Shown here piece after piece: positions 15,069 through 19,227 of a stretch of 19,227 bases of DNA. The stretch spans positions 1-19,227 of the forward strand of contig JAAZDH010000282.1 of assembly GCA_012512865.1 (NCBI GenBank), given 5' to 3'. The notes beneath the pieces were generated by a model. The model had not been told where the DNA came from. It worked only from the letters and a program-made list of their open reading frames with translations, and ran no database searches. This stretch comes from Clostridiaceae bacterium (GTDB lineage: Bacteria > Bacillota > Clostridia > Acetivibrionales > DUMC01). The position numbers and the translations under genes are program-made. The number at the start of each line of letters is the position of its first letter. The stretch's first letter is position 1.

Positions 15069-15410
15069 TTGGAAAGTGCCGCTTTAGCTGAAAAAATAGC
15101 TGAAATACTAAAGGAAAAGAAGGCATTGGATATCGACATACTGGATGTTTCCAAGCTTACCATTCTTACCGATTGTTTCGTGATTTGCTCCGGGACTTCC
15201 ACCATTCATATCAGGACCCTTGCCGATGAACTTGGTTTAAAATTGAAAGAAACAGGTGTTTCATGCCATCATATCGAGGGGTACGAAACTGCACGCTGGA
15301 TACTCCTGGATTACGGGAACGTGGTGGTCCATATCTTCCATGAAGAGGAAAGGAAGTTTTACAACCTTGAGAGGTTATGGTCCGATAGCATGATAAAGCG
15401 AAAATCTTAA
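15069..15410 (+). CDS. rsfS: Ribosome silencing factor RsfS
   Basis: RsfS (Iojap family) binds ribosomal protein uL14 and blocks subunit joining when nutrients are short. The 113-residue protein matches the family: KKALDIDILDVSKL, DCFVICSGTSTIHI, HHIEGYETARWILLDYG, and VVVHIFHEEERKFYNLERLW. TTG 15069 is preferred because GGAGGT (15053-15058) lies 10 nt upstream and MESAALAEKIAEIL is the usual N-terminus. The in-frame ATG 15051 would place that SD inside the gene and would itself have no SD. It is the last gene of the pur-nad unit. No convincing terminator follows. Confidence 0.94.
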   Translation: MESAALAEKIAEILKEKKALDIDILDVSKLTILTDCFVICSGTSTIHIRTLADELGLKLKETGVSCHHIEGYETARWILLDYGNVVVHIFHEEERKFYNLERLWSDSMIKRKS

Positions 15411-15458
15411 CTTTGACGCGTAAATCTTGAGACTTGAGCGTTTAATTAAAATGCCGTA

Positions 15459-15488
15459 AATACCTAAAGTATTAATACCTAAAATATT
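15459..15488 (+). repeat. 15-bp tandem duplication
   Basis: AATACCTAAAGTATT (15459-15473) is followed directly by AATACCTAAAATATT (15474-15488), one mismatch. It lies about 50 nt after rsfS. Confidence 0.8.
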
Positions 15489-15566
15489 CCGGTAATATGT
15501 CGAGATATTTTTTTAAAAAATCAGAAAAATTTTGGCATATTGTACATTGAAAAGAGCATAGCAAAG

Positions 15567-15734
15567 CTAACCATCACCTGGGATGATATTATCCACGATA
15601 TGAAAACGGTGGCGTGTAAGCCTTCCAAACCTTAGTCTTTCTGCTACGGTTAAAGCATCAAACCAGTCATTTTTAGGCCGTTCTCCCAAAGATTTTTTGA
15701 AAGTATTAATATTGAGGACGAAAGCCTGACCCAT
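15567..15734 (-). pseudogene. IS110-family transposase fragment with internal deletion
   Basis: Read on the minus strand, an open stretch of 55 codons from CAT 15732-15734 to a TAG at 15567-15569 encodes MGQAFVLNINTFKKSLGERP, then KNDWFDALTVAERLRFGRL, then TRHRFHIVDNIIPGDG. KNDxxDALxxAERLRFGRL and LTRHRxHxVDN are typical of the N-terminal DEDD region of IS110-family transposases. In intact proteins these two pieces are separated by roughly 15-20 residues, so an internal in-frame deletion is likely. The rest of the transposase is missing and no IS ends were identified. It is a decayed scar, not a functional element. Confidence 0.7.
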
Positions 15735-15874
15735 ATTAACTTTACAGTTTAATCATGATATAGGTTATCTCTTTTGTAAATATAATTTTGTTCTATATTA
15801 CTATACAATAATTGGCACGGCCTCTGTGCTTACCAGGGATAAATAAAAAGAATTGCTATGCTTTCAAGAAGGGA

Positions 15875-15897
15875 ATTACCAGTTAAATTGTGGTAAT
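15875..15897 (+). promoter_or_regulatory. Inverted repeat ATTACCA-N9-TGGTAAT, possible operator
   Basis: A perfect 7-bp inverted repeat with a 9-bp centre (GTTAAATTG) lies 65 nt upstream of the GH4 gene. The position suits a regulator binding site for the glycosidase operon, but no adjacent regulator gene and no clear promoter support it. Confidence 0.35.
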
Positions 15898-15962
15898 CTA
15901 TTTATCATAGATACGAATGCTTTAGCGTTGCGTACAAATATATTATACGAGGAAGCAGAAAT

Positions 15963-17399
15963 ATGGGTATTAACATGGATCTAAAATCCAAAGACAAGTG
16001 TAACACAAGCAATACCAAAAACAATATTAAGCACCCAAAGGTCGTTATCCTCGGCGCCGGAAGCCTGTTTTTTGGAAGACAGGCAATCTGGCAAATGGTT
16101 AATTCTCCGTATTTAAACAATGGTACGCTGGCGCTTGTTGATACTGATGAGGATAGGCTTCAGAAAATGTTGAAGCTAGCGAGGATGGTGGCAGGCGCAA
16201 ATAATGTAGGCTTGTCCGTGGAAGGCTCAACCTGCAGGAAAGAAGTCCTGGAGGGAGCTGATTTTGTAGTGCTGAGTTTTGCGAAAGATACGGTAAAATA
16301 CAGGGGCATTGATTGTGTTATTTCGGAAAAGTATGGGATCAGGATGTGTTCAGGCGACACAATAGGGCCGGGAGGGATTTTCAGGGCTATGAGGGAATTT
16401 CCAGTAATATTGGAATGCGCAAAAGATATAAAGGCTCTTTGCCCCGAAGCTTGGGTAATAAACTATATAAACCCGACGGCGGTCCATGGTATTGGTTTGA
16501 GGAGATATGCACCGGAGTTGAAAAGTTTCGCTTTGTGCGACGGGCTTCACATGCCCCATGTGAAAAGAAATTACGCGTTAAGAGCGGGTATAATATCGCG
16601 TCCCGATGAATATTCAGGTGATGTGGCACGAAGGTTTGATTTTCGTATTGCGGGGGTCAACCATTTTACATGGCTTATAAAAGCGGAATTTGACGGGAAA
16701 GATGTTGTTCCTGAGATAGCGGAATGCTTAAGACGGGAAGCGGCAAGGGAGACAGACGGGGGAGACATAGGAGCCAAGGCGTTATATAACAGTAAAATAG
16801 GTTATGAATTATATAAAATATTTGGTTATATACCTACCTGTGTTGGTCATACGAAAGAGTATGTAAGATACTGGCAAGGATTGGGAAAGACTAAGGATGA
16901 GATCCCACCTTTGTTTATATGGGAGACTGAAAGTAGATACAAGCGCCACAAAGAAATGTGGAAACAGGTAGATGCTTTCATTAATGGAGAGATTCCCATT
17001 TCGGACTATATGAGAGTTTTAGGTCCCGACCATGCGACGGATATTATCGAAAGCATGGTGGCAGGATTAAATAAGCCTTTCTACATAAATACATTTAATA
17101 ACGGCGCAGTGACAAACATGAGCAATGATGCGTTTCTTGAATTATGCTGCGATGTTACGATGGAAGGCATTAAACCTCATCCGGTAGGCGATATGCCAAG
17201 AGGCATACGTGGTATGGAAGAGCTCGTCCTGGATACGCATGAGCTTACGGCTGAGGCTGTTGCAGAATGCAGCTATGAAAAATTAAGGCGAGCTATGCTC
17301 ACTGACCCCCTTATAAGCTCTATCAGTGATGCGGATAATATTATAAGAGAATTGATGGAACTTGAAAGAGAAGCTTTACCCGGATGCTGGTTTAAATAA
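15963..17399 (+). CDS. Glycoside hydrolase family 4 (NAD- and Mn-dependent glycosidase)
   Basis: GH4 enzymes cleave glycosides by a redox-elimination route using NAD+ and a divalent metal. In the 478-residue protein, the Rossmann motif is VVILGAGSLFFG (27-38), the substrate loop NYINPTAVHG (168-176), and the metal ligands are Cys192 (LCDGLHMPH) and His234 (AGVNHFTW). GDTIGPGGIFRAMRE (131-145) is also family-typical. C-D-G replaces the C-H-S or C-N-I-P seen in well-known alpha-galactosidase or phospho-glucosidase members, so the substrate cannot be assigned; alpha-galactosidase or alpha-glucuronidase-like activity is possible. SD GAGGAAG (15949-15955) supports ATG 15963. The first ~25 residues (Lys/Asn-rich) are not conserved; ATG 15975 is an alternative. 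It is cytoplasmic. It precedes a sialidase-type gene by 235 nt. Confidence 0.9.
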   Translation: MGINMDLKSKDKCNTSNTKNNIKHPKVVILGAGSLFFGRQAIWQMVNSPYLNNGTLALVDTDEDRLQKMLKLARMVAGANNVGLSVEGSTCRKEVLEGADFVVLSFAKDTVKYRGIDCVISEKYGIRMCSGDTIGPGGIFRAMREFPVILECAKDIKALCPEAWVINYINPTAVHGIGLRRYAPELKSFALCDGLHMPHVKRNYALRAGIISRPDEYSGDVARRFDFRIAGVNHFTWLIKAEFDGKDVVPEIAECLRREAARETDGGDIGAKALYNSKIGYELYKIFGYIPTCVGHTKEYVRYWQGLGKTKDEIPPLFIWETESRYKRHKEMWKQVDAFINGEIPISDYMRVLGPDHATDIIESMVAGLNKPFYINTFNNGAVTNMSNDAFLELCCDVTMEGIKPHPVGDMPRGIRGMEELVLDTHELTAEAVAECSYEKLRRAMLTDPLISSISDADNIIRELMELEREALPGCWFK

Positions 17400-17549
17400 A
17401 GTGGTTAGGATTTGAATAGAGCAGTTCGATAAAGATGCCTGGAAATCAATATTATTACAGGAGTATTGAAGCTGACGGAATATGTTATATCCTGTGAAAC
17501 ATCTGAAAATATTACGTAAAAAAATTAATATAATACAACAAATTTATGA

Positions 17550-17577
17550 CTGACATATGTATTATTGATTATATATT
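17550..17577 (+). promoter_or_regulatory. Candidate promoter of the sialidase-type gene
   Basis: CTGACA (17550-17555), 16 nt, then TATATT (17572-17577) lies in an AT-rich gap and would start transcription about 50 nt before TTG 17635. The rest of the 17400-17634 gap holds only an SD-preceded 17-codon frame (TTG near 17467) of no recognisable identity. Confidence 0.4.
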
Positions 17578-17634
17578 ATTGATAATAAACGGTCTATCGG
17601 CGTGAAACAGATAATTCACGGGAAGGTGATATAT

Positions 17635-18725
17635 TTGTCTGCAATTGGAGAAATTGTACATGAACTGCTGCCGGGGAAAAACAATCCACGAAACAGCGAG
17701 GGGGCGTTTCTGGATATAGGAGACGGGAGAATCATTTTTGCATATAGCATGTTTACGGACAATGAGTATGTCGGAGATTTCGGGAGGGCTTCTATAGCAG
17801 CCATTTATTCTTACGATAAAGGGAAAACATGGACTAATAATCATGATATACTGGCGAAACCTGAAAGCAATGATGTAATTAACTTGATGTCGGTTTCTTT
17901 GCTGAGGATGCTAAACGGGGATATAGGCTTTTTTACATGGTGAAACGTGGCTTTCACGACGCCAGGATTCATTTGAGACGGTCATCGGATAATGGTATTA
18001 CATGGAATAATCCTATTTGCTGCATCCCGGGAAAGGGTTATTATGTAACGAATAATGACAGGGTTGTAAGACTGTCATCCGGGCGTATAATAGCACCAGC
18101 TTCATTTCACATCATGCAGGGAGATACTATTAATAAGAAAAGTATAGTCATGTTTTTCATGTCGGATGATGATGGTTATACGTGGAAGGAACCGCAAAAT
18201 TATTGCTCCCTGCCGTCGACCGAACTGAGCGGTTTGCAAGAACCAGGCGTCATTGAATTAAAAAACGGCGTATTATGGGCATGGTGCAGAACAATGCTCG
18301 GAAGACAATACCAGATGTTTTCTTTTGATATGGGTGAAACCTGGACTCCCGTATATCCTTCGGTGTTTACCTCTCCAAATTCACCGTTGAGTATGAAAAG
18401 GATACCCGGAAGCGGGAAATTAATAGCAGTCTGGAATCCGATACCAGCTTACCAAACAAGGGTTATACCGAGTTACAATAATAGAAAAGGATGGGATAGG
18501 AAACCGCTTGTAGGAGCAATCAGTGAGGATGATGGAAAGGTATGGAGCGAATGCTTTACTATAGAAGGTGAAGAAAACAGGGGCGGTTATTGCTATTGCG
18601 CGATACATTTTACCGATGACGCTCTTCTCCTGGCGTATTGCGCCGGTGAGCCTGAGGATGCAAGTTGCCTGGCAAAGCTTAGGATCCGGAGGATACCTTT
18701 TGAGGATATTCCCTGTGTTTATTAA
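17635..18725 (+). CDS. Sialidase-type (BNR/Asp-box) beta-propeller protein, frameshifted
   Basis: Two overlapping frames, 17635-17943 and 17937-18725, encode consecutive parts of one protein. The first ends GDIGFFTW then TGA; one extra T in the T6 run at 17929-17934 would give GDIGFFYMVKRGFHDARIHL and restore the frame. Five Asp boxes are visible: SYDKGKTW, SSDNGITW, MSDDDGYTW, SFDMGETW and SEDDGKVW, indicating a six-bladed propeller of the exo-sialidase superfamily. TTG 17635 follows AAGGTGAT (17623-17630) with good spacing; GTG 17602 lacks an SD. There is no signal peptide, so it is probably cytoplasmic, and many such proteins are not true sialidases. The combined length is about 363 residues. 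Frameshift mutation, sequence error or slippage is possible. Confidence 0.82.
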
Positions 18726-18775
18726 TAAAAACAATAATGATTGCAGAAATGTTATTGAATGGGAGCAGAAAAAAT

Positions 18776-19227
18776 GTGAAAAAAACAATAGCTATACGGC
18801 ACATACTCGATCCTCTCTGGAGTAAGCCTGTCATTATCGTTCAGGGAGCAAAGCTTCTTGTTTTTATTAATACTTTCTTTACAGACACGAAATTTTTTGC
18901 AGTTTTAATAAATTTAAATGGTGTTTTTTATTCCCTTGGCATAGAAAATGTATTAAAAAAAGACGATACTCTTTATGAAATTGAATGCAGAATACCCCCC
19001 CGGATGCCCAACAGGGTTTTATTCTCTTTTAGTTGAATGGGATAGGGGTTCTGATTTTATGCCCAATTCCGTAAAAATCCTGGATACATTTCCTGAAAAC
19101 TTTGTATTTATTCATATGACCGACCCGCACGTGTGCAGCGCTATGGAGGATGAGCCCGGAATTACCCTTGCAAAAGCCGTCAAACGCGTAAATGAGATAA
19201 ATCCTGAATTTGTGTTGCTTACAGGTG
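18776..19227 (+). CDS. Metallophosphoesterase, frameshifted and cut by window end
   Basis: GTG 18776 with SD GGGAG (18761-18765) opens MKKTIAIRHILDPLWSKPVI, an N-terminal beta-sandwich-like region. That frame ends at TGA 19034-19036 shortly after ECRIPPRM. Dropping one C from the C7 run (18995-19001) gives IPPGCPTGFYSLLVEWDRGS and continues without stops to the window edge as FVFIHMTDPHVCSAM and NPEFVLLTG. D-x-H (TDPH) and LLTG(D) are the first two metal motifs of calcineurin-like phosphoesterases. An earlier in-frame ATG at 18737 has no SD. The protein is probably a nucleotidase or phosphodiesterase of the type with an N-terminal Ig-like domain, but most of the catalytic domain is outside the window. 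The +1 shift may be mutation or a homopolymer error. Confidence 0.72.

Larger units (their letters stand above)
15411..15962. other. Gene-free, AT-rich junction between core operon and accessory region
   Basis: This 552-nt stretch holds no intact gene. It contains a 15-bp tandem duplication, T- and A-runs, a minus-strand IS110-type transposase scar, an inverted repeat and the GH4 ribosome binding site. No strong terminator was found for rsfS, nor a convincing promoter for the GH4 gene. The mix of duplications and IS debris suggests a past insertion point for the downstream catabolic genes. Confidence 0.7.

Noticed and set aside
17467..17520. Short frame TTG AAG CTG ACG... with an SD-like ACAGGAG upstream.
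   Set aside because: It has seventeen codons and no recognisable similarity; it could be a gene remnant but cannot be supported.
17929..17935. TTTTTTA as a canonical retroviral-type -1 slippery heptamer.
   Set aside because: The heptamer is out of phase with the zero frame (codons TTT TTT ACA instead of TTT TTA); slippage on the T-run is still possible but not of that canonical form.

Overview
The window looks like a chromosomal segment of a Gram-positive anaerobe of the class Clostridia. The grounds are strong GGAGG-type ribosome binding sites, frequent TTG/GTG starts, tightly packed collinear genes, a clostridial-style purine cluster (purE-F-M-N-H-D), the nadD-yqeK-rsfS trio, and protein sequences of clostridial character. 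Almost every gene lies on the plus strand. No genus can be assigned from the sequence alone.

Layout. (1) 49-3570: prfB with its programmed +1 frameshift, a short LarC1-type nickel-insertion protein with a Cys-rich segment, and a GMP synthetase (guaA) whose glutaminase half has collapsed. (2) 3725-6866: a DapA/NanA-superfamily aldolase, a small membrane protein with a C-terminal zinc ribbon, and an AzgA/PbuG-type purine permease behind a strong promoter plus a leader terminator (probable attenuator). (3) 7036-13741: a long hairpin element, then purE, a GC-rich repeat cluster, purF, purM, purN, purH and purD. purM to purD overlap or nearly abut. purF has an in-frame TAG just before its catalytic Cys. 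(4) 13738-15410: nadD, yqeK and rsfS continue the same transcription unit. (5) 15411-15962: a non-coding, AT-rich junction holding a minus-strand IS110-type transposase scar and short tandem duplications. (6) 15963-19227: an accessory catabolic region with a GH4 NAD-dependent glycosidase, a sialidase-type beta-propeller protein broken by a -1 shift at a T6 run, and the start of a metallophosphoesterase broken by a +1 shift at a C7 run (runs off the window).

How the genes work together: regions 1-4 centre on purine supply. They cover de novo synthesis from PRPP to IMP (purC, purK, purL and purB are not here), IMP-derived XMP to GMP (guaA), salvage uptake (permease), then NAD synthesis, dinucleotide hydrolysis and ribosome silencing. 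Region 6 is probably for carbohydrate use and is unrelated.

Most notable: both glutamine amidotransferases visible here look impaired in their glutaminase halves. GuaA lacks the Cys/His/Glu machinery entirely. PurF has a stop codon before its nucleophile Cys and has lost the usual RYST-type Gln-binding motif. This could mean an ammonia-fed purine pathway, or partly sequence error or decay; the two explanations can be told apart. Also worth attention are the unexplained 66-nt hairpin ahead of purE, the permease leader, and a Cys-rich LarC1 without LarC2.
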